Assembly: GCA_019649035.1 (NCBI GenBank)
Contig: BMAT01005522.1
Coordinates: 79,545-108,041, forward strand
DNA from: Elysia marginata
Taxonomy: Eukaryota; Mollusca; Gastropoda; Plakobranchidae
Direction of reading: 5' to 3'
Length of the DNA: 28,497 nt
The translations under genes and the position numbers were made by a program. Positions 1-10,345 of the stretch are shown one piece after another; position 1 is the stretch's first letter; every line of letters starts with the position of its first letter. The notes beneath the pieces were generated by a model. The model was not told the DNA's origin. It saw nothing but the letters and a program-made list of their open reading frames with translations, and ran no database searches.

Positions 1-21
1 AGAGAGAGAGAGAGAGAGAGA
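1..21. repeat. (AG)n dinucleotide microsatellite, cut by window edge
   Basis: The window opens inside an uninterrupted AG repeat that ends at position 21, so its true length is unknown. Confidence 0.95.
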
Positions 22-1440
22 TCTGAGCTGACAGAAATGGTCCTAAATTGCGCAAGATTTAAAAAAAAACTCATCACACTCAATGGGTAATCATACATGT
101 AGAAAACCAGAATGTTGTTGCTCTTACTTTCTCCGTTGTAACTTGTGGGGAAAACTCGTGGAACCGGGCACAGGTCCCAAAACAAGTCGTACCACAAGTG
201 TAAATGTCGCCCTTAAATAACACTTGAAATGCGAAACAGCTAGATGAATAATTATCTGGTTCAAATACATAAATGGAGTGAAATTAATTTTTTTTTTGAT
301 AATGTAAAAAGCCAAGTTTGTCCAATATCTGACTTGTGCCTGAGTGAACTTGCTGCTTCATATAATAGTTTTCTCATTGATGCTGCTAAAGAAAACGATA
401 TTCTGTTTAGGAAGTGTTACTGGCAAAAATCGGAAACAAAGATGTAGTTTTATTGTATTGGCCTCTTTGACCCAACACTGAGACCGTCTTAGATTACTGG
501 GTGTGAGTACATTAGACACCCAAATGTGGCCTGACTCACTCTTGGAACATACGTTTTAAATTCTACTATACCCTGAATGTTCTAACAAATCAAATGAGTT
601 TTATCAATATAACAGACATGTGCCTTTTTGTTTTGTTGTTTTTTTTTATGAGCGACATCATTCGACTTAAAAACATACTTGCGAAGTAACGAAAGATTTA
701 CTGCAATGATTTCAAGCCTACATTTTGAATATATAATTACATTTAAGATTTAAGGAAGGTGAGTGTTAAAACAGCGCTGCGAGAGGTTAATTTGGGGTTG
801 CCCAATATGAACATGTTTAGCCTTTTTCTAAATCCATGGGTTTATCGACTGTGGAAAGCCAGTGTTTAGCGACACATCAAGCCTCTACATGCACCGAGGC
901 TAACATCCTCTGGACAGTCATAGGGAAAGCTAAGAGAACTCTCACGAGAATTGTGGTCGGCAATACCGGTACGTTGAAGTCGGTCAATTCACACTAAGTC
1001 TCCCGGAATACTAGCGTGACATGCAGAGAGGACGTTAACGGTCCCGCACGGGTAGAAAGCAGAACGTTATTGTGCACTGTCACGTGATGAGAGTTAGTCC
1101 AGGTAGAGCAAACAAAACGTCTGCTTGGGAATTATCGTAAATTTCAGAGAAGATATTAAGCCGTTTTATTTCAGTTAAAACGAAAGAAGAAAAACTTCAC
1201 TCCTAAGAGCATGTTGTATAGCTTCTTGCGTTCGAAACGACAGTCATTTTATTAGTTTTAACTTAACAAAAAAAACCCAGTGTATTTATAGTACAAATAT
1301 TTGTGCTTTGGACTGTGGGCTAAGTATCATGGTATTTGACTTTATGATGCAGGAAACTTTTCAGACAAGAGAGATTCGAACTCTGCATCTGTCACTCTCT
1401 TTCTTTCTTTGGCAAGTTCTATGACACCACATGCTTAGGT
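22..1440. other. AT-rich sequence without recognisable gene
   Basis: I see no convincing gene. Open frames are at most about 70 codons and have no recognisable domain. Positions 860-1090 have more CpG than their surroundings and could be an old, unrecognised mobile element. A tRNA B-box-like word on the minus strand (1372-1382, AGTTCGAATCT) occurs near 1380, but no clear A box lies at the expected distance. Confidence 0.5.
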
Positions 1441-1444
1441 GAAG

Positions 1445-1545
1445 ACTGCCCCCTCTCTCTCCTTCTCTCTTTATGTCTCTCTATCTATTTCGCTCCCTCT
1501 CTCTCTCTTTTATCTCTCTCCCTCGCTCTACCTTTATCTTGCTCT
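1445..1545. repeat. Imperfect CT-rich (pyrimidine) tract
   Basis: The stretch is dominated by CTCTCT, CCCTCT and TTTCT words, read as pyrimidine-rich on the plus strand. The open frame over it (1439-1672) is a Ser/Leu-rich translation of this low-complexity sequence and is not a gene. Confidence 0.85.
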
Positions 1546-1682
1546 TGCTTCTTTTTTGTTCAATGTGCAAATTAACCACTTACCAATAAGAACGTATATG
1601 ATATTGATGATGAAATCGAACATCTGTTTATTTTTAAATATATCACTACAAAGTAACGGACTTATACTGTAAAACAATTAAA

Positions 1683-1694
1683 GGGGTGTGGAGC
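1683..1694. repeat. Target-site duplication, left copy
   Basis: GGGGTGTGGAGC, identical to the copy at 1949-1960, brackets the SINE on its tail side. Confidence 0.88.
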
Positions 1695-1948
1695 TGATTG
1701 ATTGATTGAAGGGTATTTTTACAAGCCGAATTCCACTTCAAAGGTGCTCTCAGGGCTTGGGTCCCAATGACAATTTACGGGCTGCCACCCAGAGACTAAC
1801 GGGGATACCATGACTTAGCCTCAGCCGGTCACATTACACTGACACCGACCCAACCAGTAGGGGCCCGGACTGTGCTCGGCTGTGTTTCGAACCCGCGACC
1901 TCTTGGCCACGGAGCGAAGCCACAACCAATTGAACTATCTAGGCCCCC
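1695..1948 (-). mobile_element. Complete tRNA-derived SINE (family A)
   Basis: Read on the minus strand, the element begins with a tRNA-like head. The A box is TAGTTCAATTGG (complement of 1926-1937). The B box is GGTTCGAAACA (complement of 1883-1893), one mismatch from GGTTCGANNCC. A roughly 180-bp body follows, ending in a short TCAA-type repeat (1695-1711), the usual layout of SINEs mobilised by a LINE. A perfect 12-bp duplication, GGGGTGTGGAGC, flanks it at 1683-1694 and 1949-1960, so both ends can be fixed. Positions 1819-1857 form a core shared with the SINEs at 24809 and 27900. The intact duplication suggests a fairly recent insertion. The SINE family name is not known to me. Confidence 0.9.
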
Positions 1949-1960
1949 GGGGTGTGGAGC
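1949..1960. repeat. Target-site duplication, right copy
   Basis: GGGGTGTGGAGC, identical to 1683-1694, abuts the tRNA-head end of the SINE. Confidence 0.88.
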
Positions 1961-2049
1961 GTTTATAAATTGAAAAGGAATGGACGGAGGATGAGAAGCG
2001 GAAATATCAGCCAAATAGAAAACTAGAGGTGAAGAGAAAGAAGGAACCA

Positions 2050-2175
2050 AAATGAAAAAAGAGAGAAAAATTAAAGAGATAAGTAAAGAAAGCGAGAGAA
2101 AAAGAGAGAAACAGGGGGAAAGGGAGAGAGGGGGAAAGAGAGAGATGGAGAGAACGAGATAGAGACAGAGAGAGC
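2050..2175. repeat. GA-rich polypurine tract
   Basis: Interrupted GAGAGA and AAAGAGAGA words on the plus strand. The open frame on the other strand (2071-2472) is a Ser/Leu/Phe-rich shadow of this tract. Confidence 0.85.
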
Positions 2176-2189
2176 CTTCAATAGTCTAA

Positions 2190-5060
2190 ATCGTGTATAA
2201 GAAAAAGAAAAAAAAACATGATAATTGCACGAAAGAATAGTTTTTTTCTTTAAAGAGCAAATTATTTTAATGTGGACAGTCTGACATGGCGGTGAAAGGA
2301 ATAAGGAGCGATAACAGGCGATGACTAAACTTGAGAATAATTTTATATAGACCCATAATACAAGTGATGGCGTGGCGGGGAGAGAGGGAGGGTGGTGGTG
2401 AAGAAAATAAAGATTCCATTTTTGACAAGGCTGCGTGATGAACCTCCACCCAGCAGTCCACAGAACCGTCAAAAATTGATTAAGTTGGACAATTTTAATA
2501 ATTAAACAGAGAAGCTACCTCTTTTGTTCCGATTTCAATTACTGGGTATGAAACCAACAGGCAAGTCAACTTTTGAACGATAGGTTAAAAAAAAATTGAT
2601 TTGAGGATAAAAGATGCTTTTTAAAAAATGAAATGAGTTTGTTTTAACCGGCGCCAGTTCGTAACGAAAGTATTGGCAAAGCAGAGTTTTCTAAAATATA
2701 GTATATTTTATTTCACGTTATTAATTGATTAACCAATATATTAATTATTGATTAACTAATTGCTATTTGATATTGATTATTACTTAAAGAAGGTTGATAA
2801 ACTGCATAAAAATAAAAGTCAAAAAGTCAAAAAGTACGCAGCGTCTTCACGTTTGCTTTAAAGCCTACAAAGCATTGCAATAATCCAAATTTGAATTTAC
2901 TAAAGCACGGGCAAGTTTATTTGTTGCTTCAACAGAAGTTAATAGTTAAAAAGAGGTTCTCGAGTTGTTAGATTCATAAGACACTTCCTCAATTTCCGAT
3001 ATGATTTCCTCACAAATTCTGCGTGCATCAATGTAACACTTCAGACACTTGTGCATTTTTGAGAACTACTAACACCGAGTAATAACTCAGTCAGTTTTGA
3101 CTTTATTTGATTTTGGTAAAACAGCAATATAATGTTTATATTACGGAAGATTTCCTATTACTTTCGGAACATCTATCGTAAAAGCTGTCTTTTTTTTCAT
3201 TTTGGACAAGTATTTCTATGTTTCTGATAAAAAATTTAAATCAAATTTAATTCTTTTCTACAATTTCCAAGACCGTGCAGATATAGTAGTTTTTTTAAAT
3301 AATATTTTCAAAGTTGGCGTGGTTACCTAAAATGCTGAGATATTGATTTTTATCCCCTTGCTGTTGCAAAATGAAAACGTAATCTAACATCATTATAGCA
3401 GTATAGTCACAACCGCATCTTTATGAACCTCCAAACAAACCAGCAAACTTTTATACACAAAATACATAAAAATTGTTGCCAGTTAAACTTTAGCAAAGAT
3501 TTTGCCATATAACTATCGTTTCAAAAGCCTAACAACGGCAAATTTAAACTTTCTATGTTTCTCTTCAACTGTATGCAAGCATTAGTAGAAAGTGATATTT
3601 CACAAATTCCATAACAAAGGGCCCATGCATGCGCGCAAGATATTGTAAATACGAAAAAGCACGTTAACTGCAGTCTCTCAACCCCCCCCCCCCAACCCCA
3701 TCTGCCCCTTTCATTTAACGTCAAATTTTAATTTTCATTCATATAAATTACTAACATCCGAATGTTTGGTAATGGTCTAAAATATAAGAATATTTATCTG
3801 TATAATGATGACAAATGTCATTAGTTTTACGCAAAATTATACGGACTTGGACTTAAAATAGAAGCTCGAAAAAGTGGCGAAAAGCAGAAGGAAAAATAAA
3901 AAACAAAGCGTTTGAAAACTTTGGCAATGAAGTTAAACATTTGAATTATATAGTAAAACTATAATTTGAGAAAAGCTATAATTTTATACACAGGCTTACA
4001 CTAATTCTACAAATTTTGCGCAACGGACCGCAACGCGTACCAGTACGTACGTGAAGCGGTAACAACAGGGGCGGAACGTAAACTCTGATGACCACGTACC
4101 TAGTTAATAGCTAGCGTTGCGCGGGTGAGACACTAACGCGATTATGCTTCTACAAGAAAGCAAATCGGTACGGGAAATTCTACCAACGGAAAGCGTGTTG
4201 AAACCCTCACAATGTCAATTAAAAATTAAAACTTCCATTTATCATTTCAACTAAATTGAATATACAGCAAAAGGCTTACTTGTATTGCCCTGTTACAATT
4301 AACTATAGAAATTGATGTAATAATCCAGTATAGCATAATACTGTTTTCCCCAATTTCAGTTGTCTTAAAATCAGTTTCTTCGTGAGGCGAGATGGATACA
4401 AAGACTAGAAATTAGTAGAACGATGCCTCATGGAAACTAGTGAACGTTAATTTTATTTACTAAGAGCTATGGTTAAAATTTTGTCCGGCGGTTCTAAAAA
4501 TTTCAACATTATTAATGATAGTTTATCTCGGTTGTGTTGGTCAGGGTGCTCTGTCGAGTCCAAGGTGGGAGGACTTTACATTTGTCAAACTAAATACAAA
4601 TAAAGATTTTTCCTTTTAAGATAATAATAATGTGTCTTTATGCCCGATCGAAAAAAAATATTCACAATGTTCATAATCGGCGGCACTCATCTAAAAAGAA
4701 AAGATATTTCGTATATTAAAAAAAACTTGTGGTTAAATTTTTTTTTCAAGCGATGATTTATTGATTTAGATAACAAAGAAAGAGTCATTGATATATTGTG
4801 GCTTTTTTTTCAGATGTAAGATTATACAACTGTTGAGTTATTAGGAATTGTGATGATTGGTACATGATAACAGAGAAAGGTTGTGTAATGACTTTAACTT
4901 CGTTGACCAGAATGTGTGGCTTAGAAAAGATAAATGAAAGGTTTGTTAAGAGGATGGAGAATCAGGGGGTGGGAGATGGGGAGAAGGATTTGATAGCCAA
5001 AAAATGTTTTGCTCGGAAATATTCTCTAAGACCTCATGTAGCCGGAAAGTATTGTTTGAA
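2190..5060. other. AT-rich gene-free stretch
   Basis: I find no gene, RNA or clear mobile element. Points of note are an AT-rich patch with a near-duplicated word near 2720-2760 (TTAATTGATTAAC and TTATTGATTAAC), a C12 run at 3682-3693, and a CpG-richer patch at about 4020-4200 containing ACGCGT and ACGTACGT words. The last may be a fragment of an old element. Confidence 0.5.
3682..3693. repeat. Poly-C run (12 C)
   Basis: Twelve consecutive cytosines on the plus strand. Homopolymer length in such runs is easily mis-called in assemblies. Confidence 0.9.
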
Positions 5061-5064
5061 CTAG

Positions 5065-5107
5065 TTGTAGTAGTAACCGTAGTAGTAGTAGTAGTAGTAG
5101 TAGTAGC

Positions 5108-5157
<50 letters not shown>

Positions 5158-5282
5158 CATTAGTGATAGTAGCAGTAGCAGCAGCAAAAACAGCAGCAAC
5201 AGTAGTAGTACTAGTAGTAGTAGTAAGTCGTAGTAGTAGTAGTAGTAGTAAGTCGTAGTAGTAGTAGTAGTAGTAGTAAGTC

Positions 5283-5330
<48 letters not shown>

Positions 5331-5373
5331 AGTCGTAGTAGTAGTAGAATTAGTAGTGGTAGTAGTAGTAGTG

Positions 5374-5431
<58 letters not shown>

Positions 5432-5527
5432 AAGTAACAGCAGCAGCAACAACAACAGCAGAAGCAGCAGCAGCAACAGTAGTATTAGTACTAGATTTAG
5501 TAGTAGAAATAGTAGAAATAGTAGAAA

Positions 5528-5574
<47 letters not shown>

Positions 5575-5595
5575 ATAGTAGTAGTAGTAGTAGTA
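5065..5595. repeat. Long (TAG)n trinucleotide microsatellite
   Basis: About 530 bp of TAG/AGT triplets on the plus strand, with interruptions. The word TAAGTCG interrupts it four times (starts at 5224, 5249, 5277, 5329). CAG/CAA-type triplets occur at about 5170-5205 and 5435-5480. All long open frames across it (poly-Val, poly-Leu, poly-Thr, poly-Tyr) are translations of the repeat in different frames and are not genes. It lies on the 3' side of a decayed minus-strand SINE head, so it may have grown from that element's tail. Confidence 0.95.
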
Positions 5596-5634
5596 GGAGG
5601 AGGAGGAGGAGGAGGAAGAAGAAGAGGAGGGAAA
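5594..5634. repeat. (AGG)n/(GAA)n purine triplet tract
   Basis: AGG triplets grade into GAAGAAGAGG at the right-hand end of the TAG tract. On the minus strand this is a CCT/TTC stretch between the SINE remnant and the CTA repeat. Confidence 0.85.
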
Positions 5635-5639
5635 AAAGA

Positions 5640-5816
5640 AGTGATAAAAAGATCAGAAGTGGCAATAGTAATAACAATGATTGAGAGGTTTAGGGCATGT
5701 AATTGGCAGTGGCTAGAAGTAGATTTCAAGTGAGAGTGACCAAAAATGTTAGTCTTTGGTAACATTCGAACCTTCAACTCTTGGTAGCTTCGGCACCGAC
5801 AGCCTTGACATTGAGA
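5640..5816 (-). mobile_element. Decayed tRNA-derived SINE head
   Basis: On the minus strand the B-box-like word GGTTCGAATGT (complement of 5762-5772) lies about 30-40 bp after a degraded A-box-like word, CTCAATGTCAAGGC (complement of 5802-5815). The sequence between them resembles a tRNA anticodon region. Downstream on that strand it runs through CTT/CCT-rich sequence into the large (CTA)n tract. The 3' limit is a guess, no target-site duplication was found, and the A box is weak, so this is a plausible remnant rather than a certain one. Confidence 0.5.
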
Positions 5817-5829
5817 GAAACAAAGAATA

Positions 5830-6735
5830 TGATTAATCACCATGTCGCCACCACTCTTAAAAAGTTGTCTTAGTTTGGCCTTGCTTAGCCTATCCCAATG
5901 GCTTGCTCACTTGGTTGGGAACAATAGTCGCAGTAGTAACAGTGGAAGAAGCAAAGTATTCAAAGAAGCGCATAACGTGTAATTTTTTAGGGACTTTACT
6001 CTGTTTTTGAATTACTAGTTACCAATGTTTACAACATAACGATATAATGACGGTAAAGTCATTATTTTACGCGTGGCCGTTGTTATTACTTAAACAAAGT
6101 TCTTCTGATTAGTAAAAATAGATACAAAATTCATTAAGACAAGAAGAAAATGAAAAGAAGAACGCCGAATACCTATTTACGTGTAAACGCATCTAAGTAT
6201 CATTTGACTAGTTTTTTTTGTGCATTATTTTTGTTTTCTTCTTCTCACATTTTTTTTTACAAATACTGTCTCATCATTTTTCAACAGAAATGTTTTATTT
6301 TACTTGTGCTAAAAACTGTATCGCTTTAGTTTGTTGAGAAATGTTAAACTTGTATAGTTTGTGGACATCACTTTAAAAAAACGAGGTTGAACTATACAAA
6401 AAAAAATAGATTAAAAAAACTCTTGATGGTGTACGGCTTCTTGGCTTGCCCTTTTGTGTAAATAAAACTTCGACACGCTCGTTGGAGATTTCCTTTTTAA
6501 AGATAAGGTAAGATAAGATTAGATAAGTAATATAAAATAATAATAAAGTAATAAAAAGAGGGTTTTTTAAAATACCACTAATTTGACAGAATTGTTCAAA
6601 GGTACATAGACTTAGGCACCGACACACCCCAGAACCAACCAATGTACCTTCTGAACTCATAGAGAGGCAGTTGTTTCAAAAAGAAAGCTATTTATTACTA
6701 TGGCAAGATGCTACTACATGTCTGCCATTGACATT
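5830..6735. other. AT-rich gene-free stretch
   Basis: No gene is seen. A short perfect inverted repeat (ATAATGAC at 6044-6051 and GTCATTAT at 6058-6065) and a run of GATAAG-like words at about 6498-6530 are the only structure noticed. The open frame at 6373-6660 on the minus strand has no recognisable domain. Confidence 0.5.
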
Positions 6736-6739
6736 CAAA

Positions 6740-6925
6740 GTGCAGTATCTGCTGTATAAGCTGCAGCTTAACTACCCTTTGATTGTCACCGGCAGATGTA
6801 GCCAGGGTACTTTTAAAACGTCTGGATCAGGTGAAGAATTATCGACTTGACCAAGCCGGGATTGGAAGTCCCTAGAGCCCCCTTGTGATGATGGTCAAAT
6901 GTCTATCACTAGGCCATATCGTTTC
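6740..6925 (-). mobile_element. Decayed tRNA-derived SINE head
   Basis: The complement of 6903-6916 reads TGGCCTAGTGATAG, a near-standard polymerase III A box. About 45 bp later, the complement of 6859-6871 reads GGACTTCCAATCC, a B box disturbed by substitutions or a small insertion. Between them the sequence resembles a tRNA anticodon arm, and after them comes CGGCTTGGTCAAGTCG, a typical start of a SINE body. The far (3') end is not defined. GTTTCAA occurs near both sides (6674 and 6921) but is too short to accept as a duplication. Confidence 0.55.
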
Positions 6926-6929
6926 AAGT

Positions 6930-7450
6930 GTGTTACTTCTCTCAAATAATCTCTTATATTTCCGTACTTAATTCCTACCACCCACTTAAGTTATAATTTA
7001 CCTTAAAAACTTTATCGTCCAAAATCAACAACAAAGCCCTGTCTTCTTATCACATCTGATATAATTATTTGACAAATGTTATAGCTTTCCCCCTAAAGTC
7101 AACTCATTTAAAATTTATGAAAAAAAAAGAAAACTATTTAGCCTGGGGTGTAGGATAAAAAAAATATTGTTGTTGTAAAGATAGCGTCGTTTTCTTTGAA
7201 ATCGGTAAGTTGACGCAGTGAAAGGCTCAGTTTTACAATCCGTTATCCTTAGCCAGGTCGAACAACGACAAAAGAGTTAAAAAGACTTGCGTTCTTAAGA
7301 AGGATCGAAGACCTTTTGAACTTTATCCGCTCTTTGAATGCTCCATATAATTTCATATTATCTTTCATGGTTTTGATCTCCTTTATCCGGTATTGATAAC
7401 TACGTTTGAAGAAATGTAGACAGCCTTTATTTCATATGCTGATCTTCTCT
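6930..7450. other. AT-rich gene-free stretch
   Basis: No gene, RNA or mobile element could be recognised between the SINE remnants. Confidence 0.45.
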
Positions 7451-7454
7451 TTTC

Positions 7455-7560
7455 GTTGAGGTCTAATCGCAGGCTTTCGACTTTGTTAACCAGCGGTTTT
7501 GGGTCGAATCCTGTCATTGATATCTCGGCGTTTTCTTATAGGTCGCATGGCGTGTTTCAA
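7455..7560 (+). mobile_element. tRNA-like SINE head fragment
   Basis: GGGTCGAATCC (7501-7511) is one base from the B-box consensus. The preceding 30 bp (7471-7500, including CGACTTTGTTAACCAGCGG) resemble a tRNA anticodon arm. The A box is not clear. I read it as the broken front of a SINE. It could also be a tRNA pseudogene. Confidence 0.4.
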
Positions 7561-7574
7561 TGAAAACCCTATAG

Positions 7575-7885
7575 CATTGTGGCAGAGTGGTTAGCGCATC
7601 GGACTCGTGATTTGGCAGTCGCGGGTTCTGTTACCGACCATGTCATGTTGCAATTGCCTTGGATGAGCAACTTACCCTAACTTTACCCAGCCTGCCCACT
7701 TGTACAATGGGTACCTAACTACAGGCAATTTTCGGATCTGTGATACATGCACTTGCAACACCTTGCATATGAGTTAAAAGTGACTTTCAATTAATTGTGT
7801 TGGTGTGCTAAAGCATTAGAGGCAATGCTCTGTGGCGACACAGTTACGCTGAGTAACGAAGCCAAATTTCTCTAAAGGGACCAAT
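7575..7885 (+). mobile_element. tRNA-derived SINE (family C)
   Basis: TGGCAGAGTGG (7580-7590) is an exact A-box match. The B-box region (7624-7635, GGTTCTGTTACC) is degraded and one base too long. Positions 7656-7715, from CTTGGATGAGCAACTTACCC to AATGGGTACC, resemble an internal domain that I associate from memory with several animal tRNA-SINEs. That family link is unchecked. The right boundary near 7885 is approximate, and no convincing target-site duplication or tail was found. Confidence 0.7.
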
Positions 7886-7889
7886 AATT

Positions 7890-9990
7890 ATAGTGTATGA
7901 AAAAAAAAATAACCGGTGGTTAAAAAATCGTGAGTGACAAGCAAGAGTACACCCTTTCTTATAGACAAACAAACAGCGCTAGCGTGAGCTTCCGAAATGC
8001 CGGAGATGAAAGAAAAGTAAAAACAAGAGGAAGCTTGCGATAAAATTTTGTTTTGTTCGTTTCATCTGATGATAGAATCTGGGGAGTTATACTTAAAGAC
8101 AAAGAAAGGCTTTAAACAGCCACACCTTATATGATAAACAATTATTAACAAAGATTGACAGTGCGTTCATTCTACACTGTTATCACTGAGCGTGGCATTA
8201 CAAAGGCTACCCTTTTTTTTTCTCTTTTCAAGGCTATAATTTTACAACCTGAAAGCCCACACAAATCGCACGATCAGATTAACCGTGTAAGTCTAGGCTG
8301 TCCGGAAGACCTGGGGTTGTGCTGTTGACAATGCCTGGAACGGAGGGATACTAACCCTGCTATTACAACCTCGATATAGATCTGGATCTAGCTGAGCGTG
8401 AGATATTATTGTAGGTGACGTGTTTTCAGTGAACCGTTGAAGATGATAAAAGTTGAAAATTTAGAGCTATCTTAGCGCGCTGCATTTGTTGTGGTATCTT
8501 CCAAACATTATATAACTGTACTGTCTTTTAATCTGAACAAAAAAAAATTATTCACCCATTTTTACTCTTTGAATTGCACAAGAATTCGATATAGTGAACC
8601 CCTTTACATATATTTAAAATAACAATCAAATACCTATAAATGCTTAAGAGTAGGTTCCTCGATTAGTAATTTTTATAAATCCATGAAACAATAATTATGA
8701 AAATACCTATATGGTTTAAACTAACACGTGATAGTACCAAATCACATGCCACTCTTACGTGCCATTTTAGTGACTTAAAAAAAAAGCTCTTGCACCCTCA
8801 TAGTGCAGTTGACAGTAAGAACCATAAAAAAGTCTCTATCTTAAACAAAAGTAAGTCAATGCTTTGGAAAGCCATAGTCAACAGCTGGTTCCAAAATTAT
8901 TAAGCCGTGAACACAATGGTATAGATTTCTGTCAAAACCTTATAAGATACCCTGTCTTGATTACCAAAAATTTAGAAAAATCCTGAATCTACTATAAGAA
9001 ATTTCTTCATTCAGCAGTCTTTGTTTTCTATTGTAACCTTTAAATAAGTAAAAGTGAACCACGGCCGAAACTGCACACTAAAATATTGTACTATGATCTT
9101 AAAGTTAAGCTTTGTTATCTTAAGCCATGATCTTTGATGTTTTGCAAAAGCATGTAAACAATAACGGCAGAAAAAGAGATAATTTAGTTTTAGCTGTAAC
9201 CTCTCCTCCTAAAAAACAAGAAAAAAAAGCGTCCACGTTCCTTAGCAACAGGGGTTACAAGATTTATTTTGTGACTCTTTTTATCGATATGAGACTCAAA
9301 GCATACTTATGGAACTCAGTGATGCATTATTGTAGTGCCAAAGAAATGGAAGAAAAACAACGAAACATTTATGTAAAAAAACAAAAACTGCAGCGTATAA
9401 TATGAAAACACAAATCAATTACGTCTTTAAATTTGGTGCGTTTTGGCTTAATAATAGAGACCTTTAGCACACGCACCGTGTCTCACTACGCGTACGTGAA
9501 AATCGGGAAAGCAGATTGAGGAAACTATAAAAATAATGAAACCAATTTCTAAAAATAGACCCACAGACGTTCGCGTCATACTCACGCGTTGCTGCTTAAA
9601 GTCTGTACTATCTCAAGCTATGTGATAGCTTTATTAATCGATACATCTTTGAGCTTTCTCACCATTATGTAGCCTTTCAACGAATAAATATAGAAAGTTA
9701 AAAAAAAAAACTGGCTCGCTTCCAATCCCAGTAGATTCCAATGTGACAATCTAGATTATAATTCTAGATATTTAAAAACACTGGCGCAGTGCTTTAGACG
9801 AAAACAGTGCTTGACAACAAATCTGCAGTGTGTCATATCTATATCTAGGTCTAGATCTATGAATGGATTACTTTTCAGTCTGCCGGCATCAAATAAGTAA
9901 AAAAAAAAGAGATATTCCTTGGTGCACTGGATAACGTAGTTCATTATTCACCTTTAATCTATTAGAGATGGCAAGCAGTTGTATAAATTT
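7890..9990. other. AT-rich gene-free stretch with one repeated segment
   Basis: No gene is supported. The two frames at 8697-8903 and 9127-9405 (68 and 92 codons) have no recognisable domain and AT-driven composition rich in Lys and Asn. Positions 9452-9520 form one copy of a 69-bp segment repeated in inverted orientation at 24142-24210. TAGATCT-type words occur near 8380 and 9850. Confidence 0.5.
9452..9520 (+). repeat. 69-bp dispersed repeat, copy 1
   Basis: Compared by eye, it matches the reverse complement of 24142-24210 at 66 of 69 positions, and similarity stops abruptly on both sides. It is CpG-rich and contains ACGCGTACGTG. It could be the terminus of a DNA transposon or another mobile element. 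No coding role is evident. Confidence 0.85.
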
Positions 9991-10013
9991 CTCTATCTCG
10001 AAAAAAAAGATCC

Positions 10014-10128
10014 TCTTCTTGCTCTTTTTTGTTCTTGTTCTTGTTGTTCTTCTTGCTCTTGTTGTTGTTCTTCTTCTTGTTCTTCTTGTTCTTGTTGTTC
10101 TTCTTGTTGTTCTTGTTCTTTTCTTACG
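10014..10128. repeat. Imperfect (TTC/TTG)n triplet tract
   Basis: Mixed TTCTTG, GTTCTTC and TTGTTC triplets on the plus strand, that is GAA/CAA-type triplets on the minus strand. It immediately follows, on the minus strand, the end of a non-LTR retrotransposon reading frame, so it looks like an expanded 3' tail. The Cys/Ser-rich and Arg/Thr-rich frames over it are repeat translations. Confidence 0.9.
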
Positions 10129-10130
10129 CT

Positions 10131-10345
10131 TCAGATAGCAAGGCCTGTCCTTCAAGAATGCCACCGGGCAGTGGAGGTCCATCAGTTTTCCCATCAGTTT
10201 CTGGTCCAGGATTACGTGATGCTCCCCAGGCCAGTATGAGCTTGTTCGTTGGCTTCAAGTTGGGCAGTCCAGCATTAGATGTATAGATGTTTCGCTGTCA
10301 TATTGCCAGTTTAACATTGTCACTGTCGATTATGGCTGATCTTAA
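10131..10345 (-). pseudogene. Non-LTR retrotransposon C-terminal fragment
   Basis: In one minus-strand frame the translation contains ETSIHLMLDCP (around 10263-10297), which fits the E-T-x-x-H-x-L-x-x-C-P motif near the end of many non-LTR polyprotein reading frames. In the same frame follow YWPGEHH and KLMGKLMDLHCPVAFL, matching the usual 'WP...KLxGxxxDLxxxxxFL' ending. One TGA stop interrupts it just after DCPT. A Trp replaces an expected early Cys. The frame then runs into the triplet tail. This is a dead 3' fragment. The clade is not certain, and I recognise the motifs from general knowledge only. Confidence 0.7.

Noticed and set aside
1360..1440. Another tRNA-derived SINE on the minus strand around AGTTCGAATCT
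   Set aside because: Only a B-box-like word is present. The A box is absent at the required distance, and a CTTT-rich stretch lies between.
4020..4200. Third copy of the 69-bp repeat in a CpG-rich patch
   Set aside because: Only short words such as GTGAGACAC and ACGTACG are shared. There is no continuous alignment.
5224..5335. CRISPR-like array of regularly spaced words
   Set aside because: The interruptions are 7 bases inside a microsatellite with uneven spacing, the spacers are TAG repeats, and the sequence is that of an animal genome.
4946..5843. Frames of 84-243 codons over the TAG tract (poly-Leu, poly-Val, poly-Thr, poly-Tyr)
   Set aside because: They are readings of one triplet repeat in several frames on both strands, with no unique domain.
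7575..7650. Functional tRNA gene
   Set aside because: The A box is good, but the B-box region is degraded, I could not form an acceptor stem, and a SINE-like body follows.
9127..9405. 92-codon Lys-rich frame on the plus strand
   Set aside because: No domain, no splice or promoter context, and composition follows the AT-rich background.
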